Shown here piece by piece: positions 8,651 through 17,487 of a DNA stretch of 64,000 nt. This stretch comes from Chryseobacterium indicum (GTDB taxonomy: Bacteria > Bacteroidota > Bacteroidia > Flavobacteriales > Weeksellaceae): NCBI RefSeq assembly GCF_021504595.1, contig NZ_JACSGT010000001.1:2728001-2792000 (forward strand), given 5' to 3'. Position 1 is the stretch's first letter; each line of letters starts with the position of its first letter. The notes under the pieces are model-generated. The model saw nothing but the letters and a program-made list of their open reading frames with translations. It searched no databases and was not told where the DNA came from. A program made the translations under genes and the position numbers.

Positions 8651-9460
8651 TTATTTTTTTCTGTTTAAATTATAATAAAAAGTCCTAAGCAACAAAAGTA
8701 AATATTTTGCTTTATAAAACAGCTTAAATGTGGTATATTGAATAACGTTTATTTCTTTTAAAATATACATTTCCTTCAGATTTTTTTTAAAACCTTTCGC
8801 CATTTCTGGGAGATTGGCAGATAAACCCGAAACTCCGAAACTTCTTTTTCCCTTACCTACAAGAACCAGACTTTCATTCAGAATGTACATTTTATTTTTC
8901 AGAGAAACCTTCATCCAGTAGTTTACATCTTCCGCATATCGCTGTTCGGCATCAAAATAGCCTGTATTTTCCAGAACTTTTCTCCTGAACATTACCGTAG
9001 AAGGCTGCGCTTCATTTCTTATCAAAAGTTTTCTGAAGGTAATTTCCGCAAGACCATTTTTTACACGGTACGGAAAAAGGATTTTATTATTATTTCTTGC
9101 CGTGGAAAGAAAGTCTATTTCAGGACGATTATTTTCAAAATATTGTATCTGTTTCTCGGTTTTTGCAGCATCCCACTCATCATCTGCATCCAGCAAAGCA
9201 ATATAATCTCCTTTTGCTACTTTCAGTCCTGTATTTCTTGCGCTTGATACTCCCCCGTTTTCCTGATGAAGCAAGGTTATCGAAAGCTGCGGATTATCCT
9301 TCATGTAATTTTCAGCTATAGCAGTGCTTTCGTCTGTGGAACCGTCATTTACAATGATAATTTCAAATTTTTCCAGAGGAAAAGTCTGATTTTTCACAGA
9401 ATCCAGAGCAGAAACAATGGATTGTGCAGCATTATACATCGGAATAATTACGGAAATCAT
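8651..9460 (-). CDS. GT2 family glycosyltransferase
   Basis: A 269-residue GT-A enzyme. The N-terminus is the classic nucleotide-sugar fold: SVIIPMYN, then IIIVNDGSTDES, GGVSSARNTGL and the metal-binding LLDADDEWD. The acceptor side has RYAEDVNYWMK, corresponding to the ED motif of GT2 enzymes. It lies in a four-gene glycan set, directly abutting the upstream membrane protein with no intergenic base. The donor sugar cannot be told. Cytoplasmic or membrane-peripheral. Confidence 0.88.
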   Translation of the reverse strand: MISVIIPMYNAAQSIVSALDSVKNQTFPLEKFEIIIVNDGSTDESTAIAENYMKDNPQLSITLLHQENGGVSSARNTGLKVAKGDYIALLDADDEWDAAKTEKQIQYFENNRPEIDFLSTARNNNKILFPYRVKNGLAEITFRKLLIRNEAQPSTVMFRRKVLENTGYFDAEQRYAEDVNYWMKVSLKNKMYILNESLVLVGKGKRSFGVSGLSANLPEMAKGFKKNLKEMYILKEINVIQYTTFKLFYKAKYLLLLLRTFYYNLNRKK

Positions 9461-10615
9461 CTATACTTTTATATTATTTTTAAAAATACCCAAAATTAAA
9501 GCGATCATTACAAACGGCATTGACATATTGAAAAAACTGATATCAAAATATGAATTAACGATCATATTTTCATAGCCATATTCTGCAAAAAACATGATAA
9601 ACGGAGCAAATACACAGATAAACAGTAAAATTCCTGACCAAAACAGAGTTTCATAAAAAGATTTTACCCTGAATGAAAGTATACAGCCTGAAACAATATA
9701 AGAAATACTTAATATCAAAGGTTGTTTTCCTCCCTGAATAACAAAAGGATTATGCTTCAGGAAAACATCAAAATCCGGAGCATTATGAAAGAAAATATAG
9801 CAGACTGCAGCCATTGTAACTAAAAATACAGCCGTAAAGCGCAGTTTTTCCTGTATTGAAAAATCAACAAACTTTTTAAACAATAAAATAGTCAGCGGAA
9901 TAACAGCAGAAAGTCTCGTTAATAAAACTAAAGCGGATAAAAACGATACAGCCGCAGAATTTATCTTTTTTTCTTTGATGAATTTTTCCCAAATTAAATA
10001 AACAAACCCCGCAATGATGATAAAATTGGAAAACAAATCACTTTTAACATAAATTTCCCACAGATAACTGGGCGAAAGGAAAAGCAGCACCAAAACCGCA
10101 AGTCTCTGCCTGTAATTATTAAAAATTTTAAAGATTAAATATACAAAAAGCAGAAAAGAGAAAGACTGCAGATACCCTACACTTCCGAAAAGCAGATAAA
10201 AAGGCATCCCAAAAATAATAAGAACCGGCAGATTAGAAGATTCTCTTCCCATATGATCCGGAATATTGTATGGATACTGCCCATTGAAAACAGCCTTTAT
10301 CCCGACTTCCATTGCGGACCAACGATCAACATTCAGCGTATTTCCATCCACTTTATAATTCAGATAAATACTAATGAGAAAGAAGAAAAATATTCCCAGG
10401 AAAAAAGCCGTTTTATAAAAAAATTCTTTGAAATGAACTTTTAGATAAAAGAAACCCAACCCGAAAAATACAGCAAGATATCCTGCCAAAAGCGGGATGT
10501 TATACTGTTCACCGTATTTAATGATAAAAAGAGAATTTACAGCAAGATAAATACAGACCAAACTGTAGGTTTTCAGTTTCTCTGATATTGGGATATTTGA
10601 AAATGCAGCTTCCAT
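9461..10615 (-). CDS. Polytopic membrane protein, probable GT-C glycosyltransferase
   Basis: A 384-residue integral membrane protein with about ten hydrophobic segments. Between the first helices lies a charged loop with VDRWSAMEVGIKAV and NGQYPYN, then a short SSNLP segment. This resembles the first periplasmic loop of GT-C mannosyl- or hexosyltransferases, where an acidic residue after helix one binds the lipid-linked donor. No exact family is recognised. It starts 14 bp after the stop of recR and is followed without a gap by the GT2 gene. The likely role is transfer of a sugar from a polyprenyl-linked donor outside the membrane. Confidence 0.6.
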   Translation of the reverse strand: MEAAFSNIPISEKLKTYSLVCIYLAVNSLFIIKYGEQYNIPLLAGYLAVFFGLGFFYLKVHFKEFFYKTAFFLGIFFFFLISIYLNYKVDGNTLNVDRWSAMEVGIKAVFNGQYPYNIPDHMGRESSNLPVLIIFGMPFYLLFGSVGYLQSFSFLLFVYLIFKIFNNYRQRLAVLVLLFLSPSYLWEIYVKSDLFSNFIIIAGFVYLIWEKFIKEKKINSAAVSFLSALVLLTRLSAVIPLTILLFKKFVDFSIQEKLRFTAVFLVTMAAVCYIFFHNAPDFDVFLKHNPFVIQGGKQPLILSISYIVSGCILSFRVKSFYETLFWSGILLFICVFAPFIMFFAEYGYENMIVNSYFDISFFNMSMPFVMIALILGIFKNNIKV

Positions 10616-10629
10616 GAAGAATATTAGTT

Positions 10630-11244
10630 TTAAGAATTTCCTTCATTATAAGGCAGCCTGTTCATAATCGATCTTCCCAGAGAAATTTCATCTGCGTATT
10701 CCAGCTCATCTCCTACAGAAATTCCCCTTGCAATGCTGGAAAAATTCACATTAAAATTTTTAAACTTTTTGTAAATATAATACGCTGTGGTATCACCTTC
10801 CATCGTTGCGCTTAAAGCAAAAATAAACTCTTTCACCTTTCCGTCATTCAGCTTTTTTTCGATACTCGGAATGTTCAACTGATTGGGTCCTACTCCTTCC
10901 ATCGGAGAAATTTTACCTCCCAGAATTAGATATTTCCCTGTATATTTTCCTGTGTTTTCAATAGCAATTACATCGCGTACATCTTCCACAATACAGATCA
11001 CCTCATCATTTCGCTTCTCGTTGCTGCAAATCTCACAAATCTCAAAATCTGAAAAATTGTGACATTCTTTGCAGTATTTTATTTCGTTCACGAGATTAAT
11101 GAGGGAATTTCCAAGACTTGTTGCTCTGGAATTGGGCTGTTTCAGTAAATGTAACGCCAGACGCAAAGCTGTTTTTCTTCCGATACCGGGCAATCCGGCA
11201 ATTTCATCCACTGCTTTCGCTAAAACTTTACTAGGGTAATCCAT
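10630..11244 (-). CDS. recR: Recombination mediator RecR
   Basis: A 204-residue RecR that acts with RecF/RecO to load RecA at gaps during repair. The N-terminal helix-hairpin-helix is GLPGIGRKTALRLALHLL. The four-cysteine zinc finger is C58, C61, C70 and C73. The Toprim domain begins CIVEDVRDVIAIE and includes ILGGKISPMEGVGP. Length is normal for the family. It heads an operon of surface-glycan genes, which looks like chance co-transcription and not shared function. Confidence 0.97.
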   Translation of the reverse strand: MDYPSKVLAKAVDEIAGLPGIGRKTALRLALHLLKQPNSRATSLGNSLINLVNEIKYCKECHNFSDFEICEICSNEKRNDEVICIVEDVRDVIAIENTGKYTGKYLILGGKISPMEGVGPNQLNIPSIEKKLNDGKVKEFIFALSATMEGDTTAYYIYKKFKNFNVNFSSIARGISVGDELEYADEISLGRSIMNRLPYNEGNS

Positions 11245-11378
11245 AGAACAAAAATAATGATAATTGTTGACAGTTTACCATCTGCTGTTTTATGTTAAAA
11301 GTCTGAAAATAAATTTTAATTCTTTTTAATAATCCTCCATTTCCACAGTTTCGTTTTCTAAGCTCAGATTAAAAACCT

Positions 11379-11386
11379 TATATTTG
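11379..11386 (+). promoter_or_regulatory. Putative -7 element
   Basis: TATATTTG, matching TAnnTTTG, lies 35 bases before the ATG of the LURP-one-like gene. No convincing -33 TTG is visible. Confidence 0.35.
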
Positions 11387-11421
11387 ATCATCCAAATATT
11401 AACTTAAAAAAATAAAACTCA

Positions 11422-12027
11422 ATGGTTCTTAACAATTTAAACTATCCACTGGATTTTAAATTTAAAATTTCAACACTGGCAAGTGATTTCAATATTACAG
11501 ACAAAAACGGAAATTACGTCGCTTATGTTCGTCAGAAAATGTTCAAACTGAAAGAAGACGTTATCATTTTTAATGATGAAAGCAAGTCTAAAGAACTTTT
11601 CAGAATCAAAGCCGATCGATGGCTTGATTTTAATGCCTCTTATTCTTTAACTGAAATAGCGACAGGAAGAAGCTTTGGAAGACTTGCGAGAAAAGGAATG
11701 CGTTCTTTCTGGAAATCGACTTACAACGTTCTGGACAGTAACGATAAAGAGAAATTCACCATTACAGAAGACAACGCATGGACAAAGTTTCTGGACGGAA
11801 TGGTGAGCGAAATCCCTGTGATCGGAATGTTTACCGGATATTTCCTAAACCCTTCTTACACCGTAGCAGGAATGGACGGAAAAGCGTACTTTAAACTGAA
11901 AAAAATGCCTTCTTTCTTCGGAAGAAGATTTCAATTGGACAGACTGGTTGATATTGATGACGAAGAAGAAAGTCTCGTAATTCTTTCATTGCTTATGATG
12001 ACGCTGCTTGAAAGAGCGAGAGGATAA
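11422..12027 (+). CDS. LURP-one-related (Tubby-like fold) protein
   Basis: A 201-residue protein without signal peptide or membrane helix. The pattern of short beta strands resembles the LURP-one-related/scramblase-like Tubby C-terminal fold: KISTLASDFNITDKNGNYVAYVRQK, then WLDFNASYSLTEIATGRSFGRL and NPSYTVAGMDGKAYFKLKK. Bacterial members have no established biochemical role; some Tubby-fold proteins bind phosphoinositides or lipids. A lipoprotein gene follows 16 bases after the stop, so the two are probably co-transcribed. The family call is from pattern only. Confidence 0.6.
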   Translation: MVLNNLNYPLDFKFKISTLASDFNITDKNGNYVAYVRQKMFKLKEDVIIFNDESKSKELFRIKADRWLDFNASYSLTEIATGRSFGRLARKGMRSFWKSTYNVLDSNDKEKFTITEDNAWTKFLDGMVSEIPVIGMFTGYFLNPSYTVAGMDGKAYFKLKKMPSFFGRRFQLDRLVDIDDEEESLVILSLLMMTLLERARG

Positions 12028-12043
12028 CTAAATTAAACTAAAA

Positions 12044-12535
12044 ATGAAATATGTAATCATTTTCTTTTCGGCTTTCCTTCTGGTTGCCTGTAAAAAAGAT
12101 AAAGAAACAGTTTCCGATTCGGCAAAAAAAGATTCTGTAACGGTAGTTCAGGATTCTGTAAAAACAGATGTTCAGAAAACAGGTATTGCCGTTGATACAT
12201 TTCCTTTTCCGAAGGAAATTAAGGAATGTTCTTGCTATTTTGCTAAAAGCAAATCGGATTTTGAAAACGAAAAGTACATTTATGCAGATGATGCCGGAAA
12301 AACAGCCTATATGAAGCTGGACGGAAAAAGACTGGCAATAAGCCTGATCTCTTCAAGTGATATGGAAGTAGATGAAGAGCTGAACAAAGAAATAGAAAGC
12401 AACGACTATAAAATCTCGGTAAAAGGTAAAAAAATAAAAGGTGAAGAAGCTTTGCTTTTTGATGGCACGCTTATGATTGAAAAACCGGACGGAACGGTTG
12501 TCACTATGCCTATTTACGGAGAATGCGGATGCTAA
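12044..12535 (+). CDS. Small lipoprotein of unknown function
   Basis: 163 residues. The N-terminus MKYVIIFFSAFLLVACKKDKE is a lipoprotein signal with the lipidation cysteine at residue 16 (lipobox LVAC). After a Lys/Asp/Ser-rich linker comes a small domain with paired cysteines ECSCYF near the start and GECGC at the very end, so a disulphide-linked fold is likely. I do not recognise the family. It is the second gene of a pair with the LURP-one-like gene and ends before a good terminator. Confidence 0.75.
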   Translation: MKYVIIFFSAFLLVACKKDKETVSDSAKKDSVTVVQDSVKTDVQKTGIAVDTFPFPKEIKECSCYFAKSKSDFENEKYIYADDAGKTAYMKLDGKRLAISLISSSDMEVDEELNKEIESNDYKISVKGKKIKGEEALLFDGTLMIEKPDGTVVTMPIYGECGC

Positions 12536-12556
12536 AAATCTGCCTGAAACAATAAA

Positions 12557-12592
12557 AAAGAATGCTTCTGAATGATCGGAAGCATTTTTTAT
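12557..12592 (+). terminator. Rho-independent terminator
   Basis: AATGCTTC at 12561-12568 pairs with GAAGCATT at 12579-12586, followed by T residues. It ends the LURP-one/lipoprotein transcript. An in-frame upstream ATG for pepD at 12572 falls inside its loop, which helps to reject that start. Confidence 0.75.
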
Positions 12593-12596
12593 TTCG

Positions 12597-12604
12597 TAAT
12601 TTTG
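12597..12604 (+). promoter_or_regulatory. Putative -7 element for pepD
   Basis: TAATTTTG lies directly after the preceding terminator and 15 bases before the pepD ATG at 12620. The -33 region overlaps the terminator stem and has no clear TTG. Confidence 0.4.
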
Positions 12605-12619
12605 ATAAAAATAAATTTC

Positions 12620-14065
12620 ATGGAGCTATCTAATATAGAACCGCAGATTATCTGGAAAAATTTCTCCAAATTGAATGCGGTTCCAAGACCCTCAAAAAAA
12701 GAAGAAAAAGTAATTGCTTTCATCAAAGAATTTGGTGAAAACTTAGGACTGGAAACCACCGTTGATGAAGTAGGAAATGTAATCATCAAAAAACCAGCAA
12801 CAGCGGGAATGGAAAACCGCAAATCTGTGGTTTTGCAATCGCATCTGGATATGGTTTGCCAAAAAAACAATGATGTAAATTTTGATTTTGAAACAGAAGG
12901 AATCAAAATGGAAATCGATGGAGACTGGGTAAAAGCAAAAGGAACCACTTTGGGAGCCGACAATGGTTTAGGAGTAGCAACAATCATGTCTATTCTGGAA
13001 AGTTCAGATATTCCGCACCCTGCTTTGGAAGCTCTTTTCACCATTGATGAAGAAACAGGAATGACGGGAGCTTTAGGCCTGAAACCGGGACAGTTAACCG
13101 GAGATATCCTTCTGAATCTTGATACCGAAGAAGATGACGAAATCGATATTGGCTGCGCCGGAGGAATTGACGTTACCATTTCTCAAAACTACGAAACTGA
13201 AGACGCAAAAGGACAAATTGTAAGATTCGAAGTGAAAGGACTTCAAGGCGGTCATTCCGGAATGGATATTCACAAAGGTTTTGGAAATGCAAATGTTATT
13301 TTGGGAAGACTTCTTTATAAGGCTTTGGAAAAAGAAAACATTCAGCTGATTTCTATTGACGGAGGCGGATTGAGAAATGCCATCCCGAGAGAAGCCGTTG
13401 CTGTTGCTTCCGTAAGAAATGCTCAGGAATTTATCGAAGAAGTTACAAATGGTCTTAAAAAAGAAATTTTAGACGAGTTTGCAGGCATTGAAGCCGGTCT
13501 TCAGATCAATATCGAAAACACAACCACTTCAGAAAAAGCGATTTCGGAAGCAGATTCCAAAAAGATCATTTTAACATTGAAATCTCTTCATAACGGAGTG
13601 TACAGAATGAGTCCGGATGTAAAAGATCTGGTAGAATCTTCCAACAACGTTGCAAGAGTTGAATTAAAACACGGAGCTTTAAAAATTTTAAATCTTTCCA
13701 GATCATCAGTAGAATCATCGAAGGATTCAGTGGCAGAACAGTTGAAATCGGTTGCTGAACTTGCCGGAATGAATACCGTTTTTAGTGGTTCTTATCCGGG
13801 ATGGAAACCCAAACCTGGTTCAGAAATCGTTCAATTGATGGAAAAAATCTACATGAAGAAATTCAATGAAAAGCCTCACGTTGTAGCCTGTCACGCAGGT
13901 CTGGAATGCGGAATCATCGGAGCCAATTATCCTGAAATGGAAATGGTAAGTTTCGGACCGACTATTCGCGGCGCACACTCTCCGGATGAAAAGGCAAATA
14001 TTCGTTCGGCACAGAAATTCTGGAGTTTCCTGAAAGATATTTTAGCCAACATTCCTCAGAAATAA
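12620..14065 (+). CDS. pepD: Aminoacyl-histidine dipeptidase (M20, PepD)
   Basis: A 481-residue zinc-dependent dipeptidase of the PepD branch of M20, which cleaves Xaa-His and other dipeptides in the cytoplasm. Metal-site and catalytic segments are all visible: LQSHLDMVCQK, TTLGADNGLGVA, TIDEETGMTG, NLDTEEDDE, and HAGLECGIIG near the C-terminus. The lid/dimerisation region has GGHSGMDIHKG. Length matches the family. The ATG at 12620 (MELSNIEP) is chosen because the longer frame would begin within the upstream terminator and before the likely promoter. It appears to be monocistronic. Confidence 0.93.
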   Translation: MELSNIEPQIIWKNFSKLNAVPRPSKKEEKVIAFIKEFGENLGLETTVDEVGNVIIKKPATAGMENRKSVVLQSHLDMVCQKNNDVNFDFETEGIKMEIDGDWVKAKGTTLGADNGLGVATIMSILESSDIPHPALEALFTIDEETGMTGALGLKPGQLTGDILLNLDTEEDDEIDIGCAGGIDVTISQNYETEDAKGQIVRFEVKGLQGGHSGMDIHKGFGNANVILGRLLYKALEKENIQLISIDGGGLRNAIPREAVAVASVRNAQEFIEEVTNGLKKEILDEFAGIEAGLQINIENTTTSEKAISEADSKKIILTLKSLHNGVYRMSPDVKDLVESSNNVARVELKHGALKILNLSRSSVESSKDSVAEQLKSVAELAGMNTVFSGSYPGWKPKPGSEIVQLMEKIYMKKFNEKPHVVACHAGLECGIIGANYPEMEMVSFGPTIRGAHSPDEKANIRSAQKFWSFLKDILANIPQK

Positions 14066-14086
14066 AATTGTAAAATTGCTATATTG

Positions 14087-14121
14087 AATATCCAAAGTCT
14101 TTTTGATTTTGGATATTTTTT
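14087..14121 (+). terminator. Terminator of pepD
   Basis: AATATCCAAA at 14087-14096 pairs with TTTGGATATT at 14108-14117, followed by T residues, 21 bases after the pepD stop. Confidence 0.7.
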
Positions 14122-14125
14122 GTTT

Positions 14126-14239
14126 AAACCATTAATATTCATTTAAGCTGTTAAGAATATTAAGTATAATTTGTTTTACTAATTAAATCAGAATGATTAA
14201 TCTTAATGAAACTTAATTGCTTAATTTACCTTAATGGTT
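14126..14239. repeat. 114-bp AT-rich repeat with ACCATTAA/TTAATGGT ends
   Basis: AAACCATTAA at the left and TTAATGGTT at the right bound an AT-rich stretch full of TTAAG/CTTAA words. An element of the same length with similar ends lies at 59565-59678. This suggests a dispersed intergenic repeat family. The interiors are only loosely alike by eye. Confidence 0.35.
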
Positions 14240-14257
14240 CATAAAAATTGAAATCAT

Positions 14258-14839
14258 ATGAAAAGTATCACCGTATTCTGCGGATCCAGCTTCGGTTCTG
14301 CATCTATTTACAAAGAACAGGCAGCTTTGCTTGGTGAAACTCTGGCAAAACAAAAAATTCAGCTTATTTACGGCGGCGCAGATGTTGGTTTAATGGGCGC
14401 TGTTGCAGACGGAGCAATGAATGAAGGCGGAAAAGTAACCGGCGTCCTTCCCCGCTTTTTACAGTCCAAAGAAATTGCCCATAAACAATTGACAGAATTA
14501 ATTCTGGTGGAAACCATGCATGAACGAAAAACCAAAATGAATGAACTTTGCGACGGCGTTATTGTTCTTCCGGGAGGTTACGGAACAATGGAAGAATTTT
14601 TTGAAATGATAACCTGGGCGCAACTGGGACTTCATAAAAAACCGATTGGAATTTTAAACATCAACGGATTTTATGACGATCTGATCAGACTTGTGGAAAC
14701 AATGGTGAAAAAAGGATTTTTAAAGCAGATTAACCGTGAGATGCTTTTAATCTGTGAAAATATTGAAGAATTACTGGAAATGATGAAAAGTTATCAGGCT
14801 CCGAATGTTGGAAAATGGATTTCGAGGGAGGAAGTTTAG
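14258..14839 (+). CDS. LOG family nucleoside-5'-monophosphate phosphoribohydrolase
   Basis: A 193-residue member of the LOG/lysine-decarboxylase-like family. The signature PGGYGTMEE is at residues 105-113, and the upstream YGGADVGLMGAVADGA completes the nucleotide-binding site. Characterised relatives remove ribose 5-phosphate from nucleotide monophosphates, including cytokinin ribotides and AMP. The bacterial role is probably nucleotide salvage or clearance of modified bases. It is cytoplasmic. The prolyl oligopeptidase gene follows after 44 bases. Confidence 0.9.
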   Translation: MKSITVFCGSSFGSASIYKEQAALLGETLAKQKIQLIYGGADVGLMGAVADGAMNEGGKVTGVLPRFLQSKEIAHKQLTELILVETMHERKTKMNELCDGVIVLPGGYGTMEEFFEMITWAQLGLHKKPIGILNINGFYDDLIRLVETMVKKGFLKQINREMLLICENIEELLEMMKSYQAPNVGKWISREEV

Positions 14840-14883
14840 TATATTTACATTACAGACTTTTAATTGTCAAAAAAAATACAGCC

Positions 14884-17034
14884 ATGAAAAATATATTTCT
14901 TTCAGCAGGATTATTTTTAAGTCAAATAATATCCGCGCAGTACAATTATCCTGCAACTCCTGAAAAAGCGGTGGTGGATGATTATTTTGGTACAAAAATC
15001 ACAGATCATTACAGATGGCTGGAAGACATCAAAAATCCTGAAGTAAAAAAATGGTTCAAATCTCAGTCTGATTTCAGCCATACCATGATTGATAAAATTC
15101 CGCACCGTGAAGATCTTTACAGACGGATGAAAGAAGTACAGGAAATGAACGGTGATTCTTTCGATGTAATCTATCAAAGAGGAAACACCTATTTCTACAC
15201 AAAGACTAAAAAAAGCGAAAACCTTTCTAAGCTTTATTCAAGAGATCTTGCAACAGGAAAAGAATCGCTGATTTTTGATCCTGAAACACTTGGCAAAAAT
15301 ACACAAATCACCAATTTTGTACTTGACTCGAAAGCGGGGAAAATTGCCATTTTACTGTCAAAAGCAGGTGGGGAAATCTGCAACTTAAGAATTTTTGATC
15401 TTGCCACCAAGAAATTTTTAAAGGATGAAATCGGTCCTATCTGGAGTGAATTTGCTTTTGAATTTACTCCCGACGATAAGGCTCTTCTTTATACAAAAAT
15501 GAGTACCGCAGATCCAAGCAGCAATATGCTTCTAAAAGATATGAAAGCGATGCTTCATGTGCTTGGAACCGACACAAAAGCTGACAAGGTATTAGCATCC
15601 AGAGAAGATTATCCGGAACTGAATGCTTTAACAGAGCAATTTCCCTCAATTTATTTTACCGATGACTATAAAAATATTGTTTTAAGATTAAGTTCTGTAA
15701 AATCTGAAAGTCCGATATTTGTTGCGCCTTTTTCTGAATTAAAAAACAAAAAAATAAACTGGAGGCAAATCGTAAAACCATCAGACGATATTACTGATGT
15801 ATTTATTTCCGGCGACAAATTGTTTCTGCTGACTCATAAAAATGCACCTAATTATAAAATCACTCTCACAAGCTTATCAAATCCTGCCCCTGATAAAGCC
15901 ACCACAGTAGTTGCGGAAAACAAGGATAAAGTAATCATAAGTATTCATAATTCTAAAAACTATCTTTATTATTCATTAGGAGATGGTATTGTAAGAGATA
16001 AATATCAGGTCAATATCAATACGCTTGCCGGAAAAAAAATTGATTTCCCAACCGGAGTTAACAGTTCATTATCTCTCAACCAAAGAGAAAATGACAACAT
16101 ATTCTGTAATAACGTTAACTGGCTGACTCCATTAACGACCTACGAATACAACCCTGAAAAAGGAGATATCGTAAAAAGTAAATACCTTAATTCAGAAACA
16201 AAATATCCGGATTACAGCACACTTTACAACGTAAAAGAGGTGGAAGTAAAAAGCCACGACGGCGTTATGGTTCCGCTATCTGTTATTTATCCTAAAAATA
16301 TAAAAATGGATGGCAGTAATCCTGCTTATATTACAGGTTATGGCGGTTATGGATTTTCATATGAGCCCCGTTTCTCAACAAGACTTTCCGTGCTTTTGGA
16401 ACAGGGCGTCGTATTGGCAATAGCCCACGTAAGAGGAGGAGGTGAAAAAGGTGAAAACTGGCATAAAGACGGTATGAAGGCAAAAAAACCGAATACATGG
16501 AAAGATTTTATTGCATGTTCGGAATACCTGATCTCCCAAAAATATACTTCATCTTCAAAACTCATAGGAAATGGTGTAAGTATGGGCGGAGTACTCATTG
16601 GAAGAGCCATAACGGAAAGGCCTGATCTGTATGCTGTAGCTATAGCAGAAGTAGGAATGACCAATGCCTTACGTTCTGAGATTACCCCTAATGGTCCCAA
16701 TCAGATTCCGGAAATAGGAACTTTAAAAAATGAAGAAGATACCAAAAACCTTCTTGAAATGGATGCCCAGAGTAAAGTAAAAGAGGGAGTAAAGTATCCC
16801 GCTGTAATTATCCGTACCGGAATGAACGACTCCAGAGTTGAACCTTGGGAGCCGGGAAAATTTGCAGCCATACTGCAAAAAGATTCCGCCTCAAAAAAAC
16901 CTGTTTTGCTGTATGTAAACTATGAAAACGGACATTTTACAAGTGATTTTGACGTTATTTTTAAAGAATACGCCGATATTTATTCATTTGCTTTATGGCA
17001 GGTGGGGCATCCAAAATTTCAGCCTGTAAAGTAA
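14884..17034 (+). CDS. Secreted prolyl oligopeptidase (S9A)
   Basis: 716 residues. The signal peptide MKNIFLSAGLFLSQIISAQ indicates a periplasmic or secreted enzyme. A seven-bladed propeller (about residues 60-440) precedes an alpha/beta-hydrolase domain. The catalytic triad is visible: Ser566 in GNGVSMGGVLIG, Asp649 in GMNDSRVEPWE and His684 in ENGHF. The GGYGGYG and HVRGGGEKGENWH segments are hallmarks of S9A. It should cut short peptides after proline. An in-frame ATG at 14815 would overlap the LOG gene and hide the signal peptide, so 14884 is used. A strong terminator follows. Confidence 0.93.
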   Translation: MKNIFLSAGLFLSQIISAQYNYPATPEKAVVDDYFGTKITDHYRWLEDIKNPEVKKWFKSQSDFSHTMIDKIPHREDLYRRMKEVQEMNGDSFDVIYQRGNTYFYTKTKKSENLSKLYSRDLATGKESLIFDPETLGKNTQITNFVLDSKAGKIAILLSKAGGEICNLRIFDLATKKFLKDEIGPIWSEFAFEFTPDDKALLYTKMSTADPSSNMLLKDMKAMLHVLGTDTKADKVLASREDYPELNALTEQFPSIYFTDDYKNIVLRLSSVKSESPIFVAPFSELKNKKINWRQIVKPSDDITDVFISGDKLFLLTHKNAPNYKITLTSLSNPAPDKATTVVAENKDKVIISIHNSKNYLYYSLGDGIVRDKYQVNINTLAGKKIDFPTGVNSSLSLNQRENDNIFCNNVNWLTPLTTYEYNPEKGDIVKSKYLNSETKYPDYSTLYNVKEVEVKSHDGVMVPLSVIYPKNIKMDGSNPAYITGYGGYGFSYEPRFSTRLSVLLEQGVVLAIAHVRGGGEKGENWHKDGMKAKKPNTWKDFIACSEYLISQKYTSSSKLIGNGVSMGGVLIGRAITERPDLYAVAIAEVGMTNALRSEITPNGPNQIPEIGTLKNEEDTKNLLEMDAQSKVKEGVKYPAVIIRTGMNDSRVEPWEPGKFAAILQKDSASKKPVLLYVNYENGHFTSDFDVIFKEYADIYSFALWQVGHPKFQPVK

Positions 17035-17041
17035 TAGAAAC

Positions 17042-17076
17042 AAAACCTCCCGAAGAAAATCTTCGGGAGGTTTTTT
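17042..17076. terminator. Bidirectional terminator
   Basis: A 14-bp stem (AAAACCTCCCGAAG and complement) with a 5-base loop, followed by T6 on the plus strand and by A-rich DNA on the other side. It separates the convergent prolyl oligopeptidase and ferredoxin genes. Confidence 0.88.
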
Positions 17077-17095
17077 ATGGTAAGTTAAAATCTTT

Positions 17096-17425
17096 CTAAG
17101 GATAAGGAGCAATCTCTACTTCCAGACCTTCCATTTCTGGAACAATATGCAGTTGGCAACCCAGTCTGCTGTTTTCCTGTACATGGAAAGCTTCACCCAG
17201 CATCGCATCTTCTTCTGCTCCCATTTCGTCCAGTCCCGGATCGTTGGTTACATAAACCTGACATGAAGCACACATTGCCATTCCTCCGCAAACTCCGATG
17301 GTTCCTTCTTCCGCCAGTTCATAAGAACGGATGATTTCCATCAGATTCATAGACATATCCGTTGGTGCAACAACATCGTGTGTAACGCCTTCCCTATCGG
17401 TAATTTTTATATTAATATCGCTCAT
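17096..17425 (-). CDS. [2Fe-2S] ferredoxin (adrenodoxin type)
   Basis: 109 residues. The cluster-binding pattern C46-x5-C52-x2-C55 ... C90 (VCGGMAMCASC and LGCQL) is that of adrenodoxin/putidaredoxin-type ferredoxins. The gene downstream of the reductase has the same orientation, with a 62-bp gap. I infer a redox chain NADPH to flavoprotein to this ferredoxin to unknown acceptors, which could be oxygenases, desaturases or FeS assembly. Confidence 0.9.
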   Translation of the reverse strand: MSDINIKITDREGVTHDVVAPTDMSMNLMEIIRSYELAEEGTIGVCGGMAMCASCQVYVTNDPGLDEMGAEEDAMLGEAFHVQENSRLGCQLHIVPEMEGLEVEIAPYP

Positions 17426-17487
17426 CTTTTGTTGATCGTTAATGGTTGATTGTTATGGTAATTGATATTCAACAACAGACAACAAAA

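Noticed and set aside
12572..12619. Upstream start for pepD
   Set aside because: The ATG is within the loop of the preceding terminator, and the family starts at MELSNIEP.
12589..13179. A 196-codon open frame antisense to pepD
   Set aside because: The Ser/Pro/Phe-rich composition is typical of the reverse of a coding strand, and the pepD motifs are unambiguous.
14815..14883. Upstream start for the prolyl oligopeptidase
   Set aside because: It overlaps the LOG gene and buries the clear signal peptide.
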